From: Alphaproteobacteria bacterium UBA830
GTDB lineage: Bacteria; Pseudomonadota; Alphaproteobacteria; MPNO01; UBA830
Length of the DNA stretch: 54,557 bases
Assembly: GCA_905181725.1 (NCBI GenBank)
Contig: CAJIYX010000042.1
Location: 1 to 54,557, forward strand
Direction: 5' to 3'
Shown: positions 9,602 through 18,927 of the stretch, piece by piece
Position numbering within the stretch: the stretch's first letter is position 1
Layout: the number at the start of each line of letters is the position of its first letter
Translations under genes and position numbers: made by a program
Notes under the pieces: generated by a model
What the model saw: the letters and a program-made list of their open reading frames with translations, nothing else
Database searches by the model: none
What the model was told of the DNA's origin: nothing

Positions 9602-10945
9602 ATGGCGTCAGCCGCCGAACAACTTGCCTCGCAAATTAACTTTTCGAACTTTGCGAAGGCCACCGAACTGAAGAAGCGCATCTGGTTTACACTAGGTGCG
9701 CTGATCGTCTACCGGCTTGGCACGTGGATCCCGCTGCCCGGTATTGATCCGTCGATTCTGCAGGATATCTTTCAGCAGCAGGCCGGCGGTATCCTCGGTA
9801 TGTTCGACATGTTCGCCGGCGGCGCGTTCGGCCGGATGACCATCTTTGCGCTGAATATCATGCCGTATATCTCGGCGTCGATTATCATGCAGCTGCTGCA
9901 GGCTATTCATCCTCATTTTGAAGGTCTGAAAAAAGAGGGTGAAGTCGGCCGCAAGAAATTAAATCAGTACACCCGTTACGGAACCGTCGTGCTGGCAACC
10001 CTGCAGGCCTATGGTATTTCCGTTGGCCTGGAAGGTATGTCCGGGTCCCAGGGGGCCGCTGTGACGGACCCGGGTGCATTTTTCCGGGCAACCACAGTGA
10101 TCACACTGGTCGGCGGCACAATGTTCCTGATGTGGCTCGGCGAGCAGATCACAGCGCGCGGTGTCGGTAACGGCATATCGCTGATCATCTTCGCCGGTAT
10201 TGTGGCGGAAATGCCCGCTTCATTGATCGGGACACTGGAACTTGGCCGTACCGGCGCGCTGTCTGCGCTGTTCATCATGTTCCTGCTGATCATGGCGGTC
10301 GCCGTCATCACCTTCATTGTTTACGTGGAGCGAGCGCAGCGAAGGGTTTTGGTGCAATATCCCAAACGCCAACAGGGTAATAAGATGTTCGGCGGCGAGA
10401 ATTCGCATATCCCGCTGAAGGTCAATACGGCCGGCGTTATACCGCCAATATTCGCAAGTTCGCTTCTGCTGCTGCCGATCACGATTGCAAACTTCTCGGC
10501 GAATTCCGGACCGGAATGGCTTGGTGTCATTACCGCCAGTCTCGGCCGCGGTCAGCCGATGTATCTGCTGCTCTATGCAGCGATGATCATCTTCTTTGCG
10601 TTCTTCTATACCTCGGTTGTGTTTAACCCGACCGAAACGGCAGACAACCTGAAGAAATACGGTGGATTTGTGCCCGGGATTCGTCCCGGCAAGAATACGG
10701 CCGAGTATCTGGATTTTATCCTGACCCGGCTGACCGTTGTAGGTGCTGCCTACCTCACGGCGATTAGTATCATGCCAGAAATTTTGATCTCTCAGTACGG
10801 TGTACCATTCTACTTTGGTGGTACGAGTTTGCTGATTGTCGTTACCGTGACAATGGATACCGTGGCCCAGGTACAGTCGCATCTCATCGCCCATCAGTAT
10901 GAAGGCCTGGTCAAGAAGTCCCGTCTGAAGGGGCGCAAGGGATGA
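9602..10945 (+). CDS. secY: Preprotein translocase subunit SecY
   Basis: 447 residues. SecY is the ten-helix channel of the Sec translocon in the cytoplasmic membrane, working with SecE, SecG, SecA or ribosomes. The signature GIDPSIL-F and [21 protein letters not shown] in the first third, the [10 protein letters not shown] cytoplasmic loop and the C-terminal R-GRNTAEYLD-like block ([18 protein letters not shown]) are present. The plug region near residue 60 is glycine-rich as usual. The end overlaps adk by four bases. Confidence 0.98.
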   Translation: MASAAEQLASQINFSNFAKATELKKRIWFTLGALIVYRLGTWIPLPGIDPSILQDIFQQQAGGILGMFDMFAGGAFGRMTIFALNIMPYISASIIMQLLQAIHPHFEGLKKEGEVGRKKLNQYTRYGTVVLATLQAYGISVGLEGMSGSQGAAVTDPGAFFRATTVITLVGGTMFLMWLGEQITARGVGNGISLIIFAGIVAEMPASLIGTLELGRTGALSALFIMFLLIMAVAVITFIVYVERAQRRVLVQYPKRQQGNKMFGGENSHIPLKVNTAGVIPPIFASSLLLLPITIANFSANSGPEWLGVITASLGRGQPMYLLLYAAMIIFFAFFYTSVVFNPTETADNLKKYGGFVPGIRPGKNTAEYLDFILTRLTVVGAAYLTAISIMPEILISQYGVPFYFGGTSLLIVVTVTMDTVAQVQSHLIAHQYEGLVKKSRLKGRKG

Positions 10946-11592
10946 ATTTGATCCTGCTCGGTCCGCCGGGTGCCGGTAAAGGCACACAGGCGAAACGACT
11001 CGAAGACGGTCATGGCCTCGTTCAGTTGTCGACTGGCGACATGCTGCGTGCAGCGGTCGCGTCGGGCAGCGAAGTCGGCAATCAGGCCAAAGCAATTATG
11101 GAACGTGGCGAACTGGTGTCCGATGACATCATGGTTGCCATGATCAAGGGCCGCATTCAGCAGCCGGATTGCGCCGGCGGTTTTATTCTCGACGGTTTCC
11201 CGCGGACGACGGCTCAGGCTGAGGCGCTGGACGAGATGCTGGCCAAGATGGGACTGTCGCTCAACCACGTGGTTGAGATGAAAGTCGACGATGCCGCGCT
11301 GGTCGAGCGTATCACCGGCCGCTATAGCTGCGCCAAGTGCGGCGCAGGCTATCACGATGAATTTCAGAAACCGGCAACGGAAGGGATCTGCGATAGCTGT
11401 GGATCCACCGAGTTTAGTCGGCGGAAAGACGATAATGCGGAAACCGTTGCATCGAGGCTGGAGGCGTATCACGCGCAGACAGCCCCGTTACTGCCGTATT
11501 ATGACGGAAAAGGCGTCCTCGTGGGCGTTGATGGGATGGCGGAGATTGGCGAAGTAACGCGTCAAATCGAAGCTGTTCTGGGGCCTGGCTGA
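10942..11592 (+). CDS. adk: Adenylate kinase with a four-cysteine lid
   Basis: 216 residues. Adk interconverts ATP + AMP and 2 ADP in the cytoplasm. The P-loop GPPGAGKGT lies at residues 7-15 and the AMP-site DGFPRT at 84-89. The LID domain carries Cys130, Cys133, Cys150 and Cys153, the zinc-binding version rather than the hydrogen-bonded version of E. coli. It overlaps secY by four bases, the classic secY-adk coupling. A promoter for the next genes begins five bases after its stop. Confidence 0.97.
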   Translation: MNLILLGPPGAGKGTQAKRLEDGHGLVQLSTGDMLRAAVASGSEVGNQAKAIMERGELVSDDIMVAMIKGRIQQPDCAGGFILDGFPRTTAQAEALDEMLAKMGLSLNHVVEMKVDDAALVERITGRYSCAKCGAGYHDEFQKPATEGICDSCGSTEFSRRKDDNAETVASRLEAYHAQTAPLLPYYDGKGVLVGVDGMAEIGEVTRQIEAVLGPG

Positions 11593-11596
11593 ATGG

Positions 11597-11624
11597 TTGA
11601 CTTGATGCTTTTAGCCCCTATACT
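11597..11624 (+). promoter_or_regulatory. Sigma-70-type promoter for rpsM-rplQ
   Basis: TTGACT at 11597-11602 and TATACT at 11619-11624 are separated by 16 bases, close to the consensus. It lies in the only sizeable gap of the ribosomal cluster (11593-11702) and would give a leader of about 70 bases before rpsM. Between it and rpsM, CGGTC and GACCG arms at about 11633-11655 can form a small hairpin. Confidence 0.65.
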
Positions 11625-11702
11625 CCCGGCCCTTCGGTCAAAAGATCCGACCGGGAAATATTTTCATGATTTCAAAGACTTAAACGCTAAGGAGAAGGCG
11701 TA

Positions 11703-12068
11703 GTGGCTCGCATTTCGGGTGTAAACCTGCCAAACAAACCGGTGGCCATCGCGCTCACCTACATTTACGGCGTCGGTCGTACGTCTGCGGTTAAAATCTG
11801 TGAAGCGGCAAATGTCGCTTGGGATGTCCGTGCAAACGATCTCGGTGACGACGAATTGTCGCGTATTCGCGATATTCTGGACCGAGAATTTGTGATCGAG
11901 GGCGATCTGCGCCGCGAAACAGCTGTAAACATCAAACGTTTGATGGATATGGGTTGTTATCGTGGGCTGCGCCATCGTCGCGGGCTTCCGGTCCGTGGTC
12001 AGCGGACGCACACGAATGCGCGGACGCGCAAGGGCAAGGCACGGCCCATCACCGGCAAAAAGAAATAG
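11703..12068 (+). CDS. rpsM: Small ribosomal subunit protein S13
   Basis: 121 residues. S13 is a 30S head protein contacting P-site tRNA and L5. It begins at a GTG ([20 protein letters not shown]) with AAGGAGAAGG upstream, which decides the start. The [20 protein letters not shown] block near the C terminus is diagnostic. It is the first gene of the alpha operon. Confidence 0.97.
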   Translation: MARISGVNLPNKPVAIALTYIYGVGRTSAVKICEAANVAWDVRANDLGDDELSRIRDILDREFVIEGDLRRETAVNIKRLMDMGCYRGLRHRRGLPVRGQRTHTNARTRKGKARPITGKKK

Positions 12069-12088
12069 CCGGGTAGAAGGAAAAGATT

Positions 12089-12481
12089 ATGGCGAGACAA
12101 GCAACAGCACGTGTCCGTAAACGCGAGCGTAAGAACATCACATCCGGTGTTGCGCATGTGAACGCGACGTTCAACAATACGATGGTCACGATCACCGATG
12201 CGCAGGGCAATTCAATCGCCTGGTCGTCGGCAGGGTCGCAGGGCTTTAAGGGGTCGCGGAAATCGACACCTTATGCTGCGCAGATGGCAGCTGAAGATGC
12301 TGGCAAGAAAGCTCAGGATCATGGTGTTAAAACGCTGGAAGTAGAGGTTAAAGGCCCAGGTTCCGGCCGTGAATCCGCTCTGCGCGCGCTGCAGGCGGTT
12401 GGTTTGACGATCACGGCGATCCGTGACGTGACGCCGATTCCCCATAATGGTTGTCGTCCCCGTAAACGCCGGCGGGTCTAG
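12089..12481 (+). CDS. rpsK: Small ribosomal subunit protein S11
   Basis: 130 residues. S11 shapes the 30S platform beside the E site. The segments [39 protein letters not shown] and the C-terminal [17 protein letters not shown] end ([15 protein letters not shown]) are conserved. No rpsD lies next to it, as is usual in Alphaproteobacteria. Confidence 0.98.
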   Translation: MARQATARVRKRERKNITSGVAHVNATFNNTMVTITDAQGNSIAWSSAGSQGFKGSRKSTPYAAQMAAEDAGKKAQDHGVKTLEVEVKGPGSGRESALRALQAVGLTITAIRDVTPIPHNGCRPRKRRRV

Positions 12482-12496
12482 GGCGGAATTGCGGCC

Positions 12497-12545
12497 CCGG
12501 TCTCGTGACCGGTTGAAAGATTAAACACAGTGCGGCAAGTGCCGC
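12497..12545 (+). promoter_or_regulatory. Two tandem hairpins in the rpsK-rpoA spacer
   Basis: The 78-base gap before rpoA has two perfect inverted repeats: CCGGTC-TCGT-GACCGG (12497-12512) and GCGGCA-AG-TGCCGC (12532-12545). The second lies about 15 bases before the rpoA ATG, next to its ribosome-binding site. Neither is followed by a T-run. They may tune rpoA translation or RNA stability; that role is inference. Confidence 0.5.
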
Positions 12546-12559
12546 TGAAGGATAACGGT

Positions 12560-13582
12560 ATGACGGTCATTCACAGGAATTGGCAGGAACTAATCAAGCC
12601 TTCGAAGCTCGATGTCGAAGCTGGCGAAGAAGCTTCGCGGTTCGCGGTCATTACAGCAGAGCCGCTGGAACGTGGTTTTGCCACGACACTGGGCAACTCG
12701 ATTCGTCGTATCCTTTTGTCCTCTCTGCAGGGCGCGGCTGTAACGGCTGTTCAGATTGATGGGGTTCTCCATGAGTTCTCGTCGATTCCCGGTGTGCGTG
12801 AAGATGTCACCGATATCGTTCTGAACATCAAATCGCTGGCGCTTCGTATGCATGGCGAGGGCCCGAAGCGTATTACGCTGGCGGCAACCGGTCCCGGCGA
12901 GATCACTGCCGGTATGATTGAACCCTCCCATGACATCGAGATCATCGATCCTGACGTTGTGATCTGCACGCTGGATGATGGCGCCAAGATTTCAATGGAA
13001 ATGACTGTTGATACCGGCAAGGGCTATGTCCCTGCGGCCGATAACCGCGCGGAAGATTCTCCGATCGGTCTCGTTCCTGTGGATGCCGTGTTCAGTCCTG
13101 TGCGTCGTGTGGCCTACCGGGTTGAGAATGCCCGCGTCGGACAGCGCACTGACTATGACAAGTTGATCATGGAAGTTGAAACCGATGGTACGATTTCGCC
13201 TGAAGATGCTGTCGCTTTGGCGGCCCGTATCCTTCAGGATCAACTCCAGATGTTCGTCAACTTCGAAGAGCCCCGTGCAATCCAGGAAACGGTCGAAGCG
13301 GCAGAGCCCGCCTTCAACCGCAACCTTCTGCGCAAGGTTGACGAGCTTGAACTGTCGGTCCGTTCGGCGAATTGCCTGAAGAACGACAACATCATCTATA
13401 TCGGCGACCTGGTTCAGAAGACCGAACAGGAAATGCTCCGCACGCCGAATTTCGGGCGGAAGTCGCTGAACGAGATCAAGGAAGTCCTGACAACGATGGG
13501 CCTCAATCTCGGTATGGAAATCACTGAATGGCCTCCTGAGAACATTGAGGACATGGCGAAGCGTCTGGAAGAGCCCTACTAG
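12560..13582 (+). CDS. rpoA: RNA polymerase subunit alpha
   Basis: 340 residues. Alpha dimerises to start polymerase assembly, and its C-terminal domain contacts UP elements and activators. The N domain (to about residue 235) has [22 protein letters not shown] assembly sequence. The C domain has [13 protein letters not shown] and the helix-hairpin-helix [13 protein letters not shown]. The start is the ATG at 12560, giving [17 protein letters not shown] with AAGGATAA upstream; a GTG at 12530 is a weaker option. Confidence 0.97.
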   Translation: MTVIHRNWQELIKPSKLDVEAGEEASRFAVITAEPLERGFATTLGNSIRRILLSSLQGAAVTAVQIDGVLHEFSSIPGVREDVTDIVLNIKSLALRMHGEGPKRITLAATGPGEITAGMIEPSHDIEIIDPDVVICTLDDGAKISMEMTVDTGKGYVPAADNRAEDSPIGLVPVDAVFSPVRRVAYRVENARVGQRTDYDKLIMEVETDGTISPEDAVALAARILQDQLQMFVNFEEPRAIQETVEAAEPAFNRNLLRKVDELELSVRSANCLKNDNIIYIGDLVQKTEQEMLRTPNFGRKSLNEIKEVLTTMGLNLGMEITEWPPENIEDMAKRLEEPY

Positions 13583-13617
13583 GGCACCGGACAGCAAGAG
13601 AAGAAGAGGAAAGTACT

Positions 13618-14049
13618 ATGCGCCATCGTATGGCCGGCAGAAAGCTCAACCGCACCAGTTCGCACCGCAAGGCGCTGTTCAGCAACATGGCAGTGGCTCT
13701 GATCAAGCATGAGCAGATCAAAACAACGCTGCCGAAGGCGAAAGAATTGCGCGGTGTTGTCGATCGTCTGATCACGCTCGGCAAGCGCGGCGATCTTCAT
13801 GCCCGGCGTATCGCGATTTCGCGGCTGCAGGGTGATAAGAAGCTTGTCGACAAGCTGTTTTCGGTGCTGGGCGAACGGTACAAGGATCGCCCGGGTGGAT
13901 ACACGCGGGTCATTCGGGCGGGCTTCCGCTACGGCGATTCTGCGCCGATGGCAGTGATCGAACTTGTTGACCGGGACCCCGAAGCCAAGGGTCTTGATTC
14001 AGGCCCCGTAGAGGTGCGTGAAGAAGTCGAAGAGGAAGCAATGGCCTGA
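13618..14049 (+). CDS. rplQ: Large ribosomal subunit protein L17
   Basis: 143 residues. L17 lies near the tunnel exit. It starts [20 protein letters not shown]. The [15 protein letters not shown] and [20 protein letters not shown] blocks are diagnostic. An acidic tail of about 20 residues ends the protein. It is the last gene of the ribosomal cluster and is followed by an intrinsic terminator. Confidence 0.98.
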   Translation: MRHRMAGRKLNRTSSHRKALFSNMAVALIKHEQIKTTLPKAKELRGVVDRLITLGKRGDLHARRIAISRLQGDKKLVDKLFSVLGERYKDRPGGYTRVIRAGFRYGDSAPMAVIELVDRDPEAKGLDSGPVEVREEVEEEAMA

Positions 14050-14074
14050 GGCCAGTCCTGTTGGCAGAATTATA

Positions 14075-14099
14075 GGGTGGCCTCTGGGCCGCCCTTTTT
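14075..14099 (+). terminator. Intrinsic terminator after rplQ
   Basis: GGGTGGCC (14075-14082) pairs with GGCCGCCC (14087-14094, one G-U pair) around a TCTG loop, followed by five T residues. It ends the ribosomal superoperon 26 bases after the rplQ stop. Confidence 0.9.
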
Positions 14100-14102
14100 C
14101 GT

Positions 14103-14131
14103 TTGAACAAGATTTCTACAGAAATGATAAA
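14103..14131 (+). promoter_or_regulatory. Possible promoter for the htrA operon
   Basis: TTGAAC at 14103-14108 and TGATAA/GATAAA at 14125-14131 are 16-17 bases apart, directly after the rplQ terminator. The -10 would end only about nine bases before the htrA ATG, so the transcript would be nearly leaderless. The ATG also lacks a strong ribosome-binding site. Confidence 0.35.
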
Positions 14132-14139
14132 CTGAGCAA

Positions 14140-15567
14140 ATGGCGATAAGCGTTTCTCGATATTTCTGTGCAGCCTTTGTCGCTGCAATGTTGGTTGGTC
14201 CCGGAATATCTGTGGGCGCGGATGAAAAACGTGTGCCGGTTTCTAGGGCTGAGGTCAGCCTGTCCTTCGCGCCCCTGGTTAAATCGGCTGCACCCGCCGT
14301 GGTCAATATTTATACCCGCCGTGTGGTCCGGGCACGGCGCATCTCTCCGTTGTTCAACGATCCGTTTTTCCGGCGGTTCTTTGGCAATCAGTTTGCGCCG
14401 GGCAGCCGACAGAACCAACGCGTGCAAAATTCCCTCGGGTCGGGTGTTATCGTTAGCGCGGATGGCCTGATCGTCACTAACCACCATGTCATTGACAAGG
14501 CCGATGAGATCACCGTGGTCTTGACCGACCGCCGCGAGTTTGAAGCCGAGGTCGTGACGCGGGATGAGGGTACCGATCTTGCTGTTCTGCGTATCAAGGC
14601 TGAAGACGAAAAACTGCCATTTCTGGAGCTCCGCGATTCCGACACGCTCGAAGTCGGCGACCTGGTGCTCGCCATCGGTAATCCGTTCGGTGTGGGACAG
14701 ACGGTCACAAGCGGAATTGTCTCGGCCCTGGCGCGGACGGCGCGCGGGGTCAGTGACTACGGATTCTTTATTCAGACCGACGCTGCCATTAATCCCGGCA
14801 ATTCGGGCGGCGCGCTTATCGCCCTCGATGGAGGACTTGTCGGGATCAATACAGCGATCTATTCGCGTGGCGGTGGGTCCAACGGTATCGGATTTGCAAT
14901 ACCGTCAAATATGGTTGCGACGGTTATCGGCAGCGCGGTGTCGGGCGGGCGGGTGGTGCGCCCCTGGCTCGGCGCAAGAGGCCAGACGATAGATTCTGAT
15001 CTGGCGCGCTCGCTCGGCCTTTCAAGGCCGTCCGGCGTGCTGGTCAATTCGGTATATCCTGCCGGTCCAAGCGCGCGGGCCGGGCTTGAAGTAGGTGATG
15101 TGGTCGTCTCGATTAACGGCAAGGAAATTGCCGACGCCAATACGATGAAGTTCCGCGTCGCCACCCTTAGCGTTGGCGGATCGGCCGAGTTTTCAGTCAT
15201 GCGGCGCGGGCAGCGCGTTAATATTTCCATGCCTTTGCATGCGGCGCCCGAAATTCCATTGCGCGACCTGTCGCTGATAGGCGGAACGAGCCCCTATGCG
15301 GGTGCGGAGGTTGCCAATCTGTCACCGGCGCTTGCGGAGGAGATATCGTTCGACACCGATGCTTCCGGTGTCGTGGTCATGCGGATCAAAAGAGGCTCTC
15401 CGGCTGATCGGATCGGTCTTGAGCCCGGCGACATCCTGCTTCGCCTGAACGGCGGCGAAATAGACTCTGTCGCGTCGCTGAGACAGGTAATTACGCGGGA
15501 GTATGCTACCTGGCGCATTGAAATCGTTCGCGGTGGCCGGACGCTTCAGCTGATTATCAAGGGCTAG
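14140..15567 (+). CDS. Do/HtrA-type periplasmic serine protease
   Basis: 475 residues. It is a trypsin-like protease-chaperone that degrades misfolded envelope proteins. Residues 1-27 form a signal peptide (hydrophobic AAFVAAMLVGPGISVGA). The catalytic triad is visible: His116 in VTNHHVI, Asp146 in EGTDLAVL and Ser222 in PGNSGGAL. Two PDZ domains follow, at about residues 275-365 and 385-470, as in DegP/DegQ. It heads a compact run whose next gene starts four bases after its stop. Which of DegP, DegQ or MucD it corresponds to cannot be decided from sequence alone. Confidence 0.95.
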   Translation: MAISVSRYFCAAFVAAMLVGPGISVGADEKRVPVSRAEVSLSFAPLVKSAAPAVVNIYTRRVVRARRISPLFNDPFFRRFFGNQFAPGSRQNQRVQNSLGSGVIVSADGLIVTNHHVIDKADEITVVLTDRREFEAEVVTRDEGTDLAVLRIKAEDEKLPFLELRDSDTLEVGDLVLAIGNPFGVGQTVTSGIVSALARTARGVSDYGFFIQTDAAINPGNSGGALIALDGGLVGINTAIYSRGGGSNGIGFAIPSNMVATVIGSAVSGGRVVRPWLGARGQTIDSDLARSLGLSRPSGVLVNSVYPAGPSARAGLEVGDVVVSINGKEIADANTMKFRVATLSVGGSAEFSVMRRGQRVNISMPLHAAPEIPLRDLSLIGGTSPYAGAEVANLSPALAEEISFDTDASGVVVMRIKRGSPADRIGLEPGDILLRLNGGEIDSVASLRQVITREYATWRIEIVRGGRTLQLIIKG

Positions 15568-15571
15568 CGGT

Positions 15572-16882
15572 ATGTCTATGGGAACAGGCAGTCTGTTCGA
15601 GACGGACGCACCCCGTCCCCTTGCCGATATTTTACGTCCGGCGTCACTTCAGGAGGTTCTCGGTCAGGATCACCTGCTCGGGGCAGACGCGCCGCTTGGG
15701 CGAATGACCCGCGAGGGACGGCTGACCTCGATGATTCTCTGGGGACCGCCGGGGACTGGAAAAACGACGATTGCGCGCCTTCTGGCCGGCGGTACCGACC
15801 TGCATTTCGAGCCGCTTTCCGCGGTGTTTTCCGGTGTCGCCGATCTTCGAAAGGTGTTTGAGCGGGCAAAGGAAAGACGCGTCGGCGGGCAGGGGACCTT
15901 GCTCTTCGTTGATGAGATCCATCGTTTCAACCGGGCGCAGCAGGATGGGTTCTTGCCATATGTCGAAGACGGTACCGTTATTCTGGTCGGGGCGACGACG
16001 GAAAACCCTTCGTTCGAGCTCAATGGCGCGCTTCTGTCGCGCAGTCAGGTGTTTGTCCTCAACAGGCTCGGTCATGAAGCGCTGGAAGCGTTGCTGGCCC
16101 GGGCCGAGGAAGAGATTGGACGTTCGCTGCCGTTGATCGCGGAAGCCCGGAGCGCCGTTTGCGCCATGGCGGATGGCGACGGGAGATACCTGCTCAATCT
16201 TGTCGAAGAAATCGTCTCGTTGAGCGCTGACGATATACTTGATGTCGCCGACCTTACCAAGGCGATTCAGAAACGCGCGCCGCTCTATGATAAATCGCAG
16301 GAAGCGCACTACAATCTGATAAGTGCCCTTCATAAATCCCTGCGTGGCTCCGACGCGGATGCTGCGCTCTACTGGCTGGCCCGTATGCTGGCCGGTGGTG
16401 AGGATCCCCGCTATATCGCGCGCCGTCTGACACGGTTCGCCGTTGAAGATATCGGTCTTGCCGATCCGGATGCGCTACCGCAATCGCTTGCTGCGTGGGA
16501 AGCATATGAGCGGATCGGCTCACCCGAGGGAGAACTCGCAATTGCTCAATGTGTGCTGTACCTGGCGACGGCGCCTAAATCGAATGCGGTTTACCGTGCA
16601 TTTTCCCGGGCAAAAAAATCTGCCTTTGAAACGGGTTCACTGGCACCCCCCAAGCATATCCTGAACGCACCCACGTCGCTGATGAAAGACCTCGGCTATG
16701 GCGATGGATACCAATACGATCACAATACGGATGAAGGTTTCTCGGGGCAGGATTACTTTCCCGAAGAAATGGCCCGAGCAAATTTTTATCGACCAGCTGA
16801 CAGAGGCTTCGAACGCGATGTAAAGAATCGACTGGATTACTGGCAGAAACTACGAGAGCGTGGCCCCACCGATGAATGCTGA
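15572..16882 (+). CDS. rarA: Replication-associated recombination ATPase RarA (MgsA)
   Basis: 436 residues. RarA is an AAA+ ATPase of the clamp-loader group that acts at stalled replication forks. Walker A GPPGTGKT is at residues 58-65 and Walker B LLFVDEIH at 110-117. The sensor region GATTENPSFELN and the C-terminal tetramerisation and lid sequence (YLATAPKSNAVYRA) are typical. It sits immediately after the HtrA-type protease, an order I regard as common in Alphaproteobacteria. Confidence 0.95.
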   Translation: MSMGTGSLFETDAPRPLADILRPASLQEVLGQDHLLGADAPLGRMTREGRLTSMILWGPPGTGKTTIARLLAGGTDLHFEPLSAVFSGVADLRKVFERAKERRVGGQGTLLFVDEIHRFNRAQQDGFLPYVEDGTVILVGATTENPSFELNGALLSRSQVFVLNRLGHEALEALLARAEEEIGRSLPLIAEARSAVCAMADGDGRYLLNLVEEIVSLSADDILDVADLTKAIQKRAPLYDKSQEAHYNLISALHKSLRGSDADAALYWLARMLAGGEDPRYIARRLTRFAVEDIGLADPDALPQSLAAWEAYERIGSPEGELAIAQCVLYLATAPKSNAVYRAFSRAKKSAFETGSLAPPKHILNAPTSLMKDLGYGDGYQYDHNTDEGFSGQDYFPEEMARANFYRPADRGFERDVKNRLDYWQKLRERGPTDEC

Positions 16883-16888
16883 CGCCTC

Positions 16889-17269
16889 ATGAAAACACTT
16901 CTATTTGTCGCTCTTGGCGGGGCTTTGGGAGCCTCCTGCCGCTATGGGGTAGGTGTGGCAGCCGCTCACTTTGGCAACGGTCAGTTCCCGTGGGGGACCT
17001 TCTTCGTCAATGTGGCCGGATCGTTCGCATTGGGCGTACTGGCAGCGGTGCTGACGTTTTCCTGGTCACCGTCTCATGAGATGCGAGCGTTTATTGTTGT
17101 CGGCGTACTTGGAGGTTTTACGACGTTCTCGGCATTTTCGTTCGAAGTAGTTCTGCTGATTGAGAGAGACCGGCTTGAGCTGGCCGCCATTTATCTGCTG
17201 GGCACGGTCGCAATCTCGGTTGTGGGCCTGTTTGCCGGGTTACGGCTGACACGCATGGTGCTGACATGA
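16889..17269 (+). CDS. crcB: Fluoride ion channel FluC/CrcB
   Basis: 126 residues with four predicted membrane helices. CrcB/Fluc is a dual-topology dimeric channel that exports fluoride. The pore signatures NVAGSFALGVL and GVLGGFTTFSAFS are intact, including the phenylalanine-box residues. It overlaps the next gene by four bases (ATGA). No fluoride riboswitch can be placed, since it is embedded in an operon six bases after rarA. Confidence 0.95.
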   Translation: MKTLLFVALGGALGASCRYGVGVAAAHFGNGQFPWGTFFVNVAGSFALGVLAAVLTFSWSPSHEMRAFIVVGVLGGFTTFSAFSFEVVLLIERDRLELAAIYLLGTVAISVVGLFAGLRLTRMVLT

Positions 17270-18237
17270 GCGGTGTTGAAACGCGGCCCGTTTTAGCGGG
17301 AGATTCCGATATCCGGCTCGACCGCTGGTTCAAGCGGCATTTTCCCGCCCTGAAACATGGCCGTCTCGAAAAAATGCTCCGGACCGGACAGATCAGGGTG
17401 GACGGTGGTCGGGTAAAGGCATCGACGCGTCTGGAAGAAGGCCAGATGATCAGGATTCCGCCTATGCCCGAAGACGATCAGGCGGCGCGACCCGCCGAAC
17501 GCCCGGAGATAAGTGCCGATGACAGCGCATGGATAAAATCTCTCGTGCTCCATTCCGATCGCGAGTTGATCGCCCTGAACAAGCCACCGGGAATTGCCGT
17601 GCAGGGTGGCCGAAAGGTAGCCCGTCATATTGACGGGCTACTTGGTGCCCTGGAAGAAAATGATGAAGGCCGTCCGAAACTGGTCCACCGGCTGGACCGG
17701 GATACCAGCGGCGTTCTTCTGATTGCGCGCCGCGCCGATGTCGCAGCCGCATTGGGAGAGATTTTTCACAGCAGACGCGCGCAGAAGACGTATTGGGCGC
17801 TGGTTGCAGGCGTGCCGCGCCCGCGGGAAGGCATGATAAATGCGCCTCTTGCAAAGAAGGCTGGTCATCTGGGGCGTGAGAAAATGGTTGTCGACCTCGA
17901 GGCGGGGAAATCAGCGACCACCGATTACGAAGTTATCGAGAACGCGGCCCGAAGAGCGGCCTGGCTGGCTTTGCACCCGCACACAGGGCGGACCCATCAG
18001 CTGCGCGTTCATTGCGCAGCAATCGGTACCCCGATTTTGGGTGACGGGAAATATGGCGGCGCGGAATCTCGGCTCGATGGCGTGCCCGGTTCGGATAAAC
18101 TGCACCTGCACGCCCGGGCGATCACGTTTCCCCACCCATCGGGCGGCGAGCTGACCATCACGGCGCCGCTCCCGGCGGTGATGAAAAAGACGTGGGACTT
18201 TTTGGGGTTCGATCTGGATAGGAAAGAATACAACTAG
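17266..18237 (+). CDS. RluC-type 23S rRNA pseudouridine synthase
   Basis: 323 residues. The N-terminal S4 RNA-binding domain (about 14-75, LDRWFKRHFPALKHGRLEKML) is followed by an RluA-family catalytic domain. The catalytic aspartate is Asp144 in HRLDRDTSG. The HTGRTHQLRVH motif lies near residue 245. S4 plus this catalytic core fits RluC or RluD; RluC is favoured by the operon position beside CrcB and the HAD protein, as I recall in relatives. It abuts the next gene without a gap. Confidence 0.9.
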   Translation: MSGVETRPVLAGDSDIRLDRWFKRHFPALKHGRLEKMLRTGQIRVDGGRVKASTRLEEGQMIRIPPMPEDDQAARPAERPEISADDSAWIKSLVLHSDRELIALNKPPGIAVQGGRKVARHIDGLLGALEENDEGRPKLVHRLDRDTSGVLLIARRADVAAALGEIFHSRRAQKTYWALVAGVPRPREGMINAPLAKKAGHLGREKMVVDLEAGKSATTDYEVIENAARRAAWLALHPHTGRTHQLRVHCAAIGTPILGDGKYGGAESRLDGVPGSDKLHLHARAITFPHPSGGELTITAPLPAVMKKTWDFLGFDLDRKEYN

Positions 18238-18927
18238 ATGAGTGACAGATTGAAGCTGGCAGCGTTCGATCTTGATGGAACGTTATTGAACAGTATCCCG
18301 TCGATTGTCGTCGGCGTGACCGCCTGCTGGGAGGCGCTGGGTTTTCCGGAAGTAACACCTGACGAGATCCGTAATATCATCGGCCTCCCCTGGGAGCAGA
18401 GCATCGAACTTCTCAACCCGGGTGCGGGGGAGCGCGAAGTCGCCATGATCAAGGAATACCATGCCGAAATCGCGCGCGGAGAACGCGCGGCCCCCGACCG
18501 TCCGCCGGAAACGATATTTCCGGGAGCAATCGATGCTCTCGATAGGCTGGAAGCCAACGGGTACGTTCTGGCAATCGTCACAAGTCGTTCTAACCGACGG
18601 TTTCAGGACCTGATCGACAATGCCGGTCTCGCCGGGCGTTTCGTTTCCGTCAAAACCGCCGACCAGGGCCCGGGCAAGCCGAACCCGTTCCTGCTCATTG
18701 AGGCGATGCGTGAAGCAGGTGTCGAGCGAGAAGACACGGTGATGATCGGCGATACGACCTATGACGTACTTACGGCCCGTAACGCGGGCACCGGCGCTGT
18801 CGGCGTGACCTGGGGTGTGCATCCTGAGGAGGAGCTCCGCAGTGCGGGCGCGCACCACGTCACGGACGCTTTTGAAGACCTTCACGACATCATCGAAGGC
18901 CTGACCAATGAAGGCTTCTCCGCGTGA
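18238..18927 (+). CDS. HAD-superfamily phosphatase (Gph-like)
   Basis: 229 residues. The nucleophile motif DLDGTL starts at Asp11, motif II is in VTSRSNRRFQ, and the late motif is MIGDTTYDVLTARNAG. A helical cap lies between about residues 20 and 85. It is probably a phosphoglycolate-phosphatase-like enzyme; the substrate cannot be assigned. In relatives this gene often follows rluC in the same operon. Its end overlaps the next gene by four bases. Confidence 0.88.
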   Translation: MSDRLKLAAFDLDGTLLNSIPSIVVGVTACWEALGFPEVTPDEIRNIIGLPWEQSIELLNPGAGEREVAMIKEYHAEIARGERAAPDRPPETIFPGAIDALDRLEANGYVLAIVTSRSNRRFQDLIDNAGLAGRFVSVKTADQGPGKPNPFLLIEAMREAGVEREDTVMIGDTTYDVLTARNAGTGAVGVTWGVHPEEELRSAGAHHVTDAFEDLHDIIEGLTNEGFSA

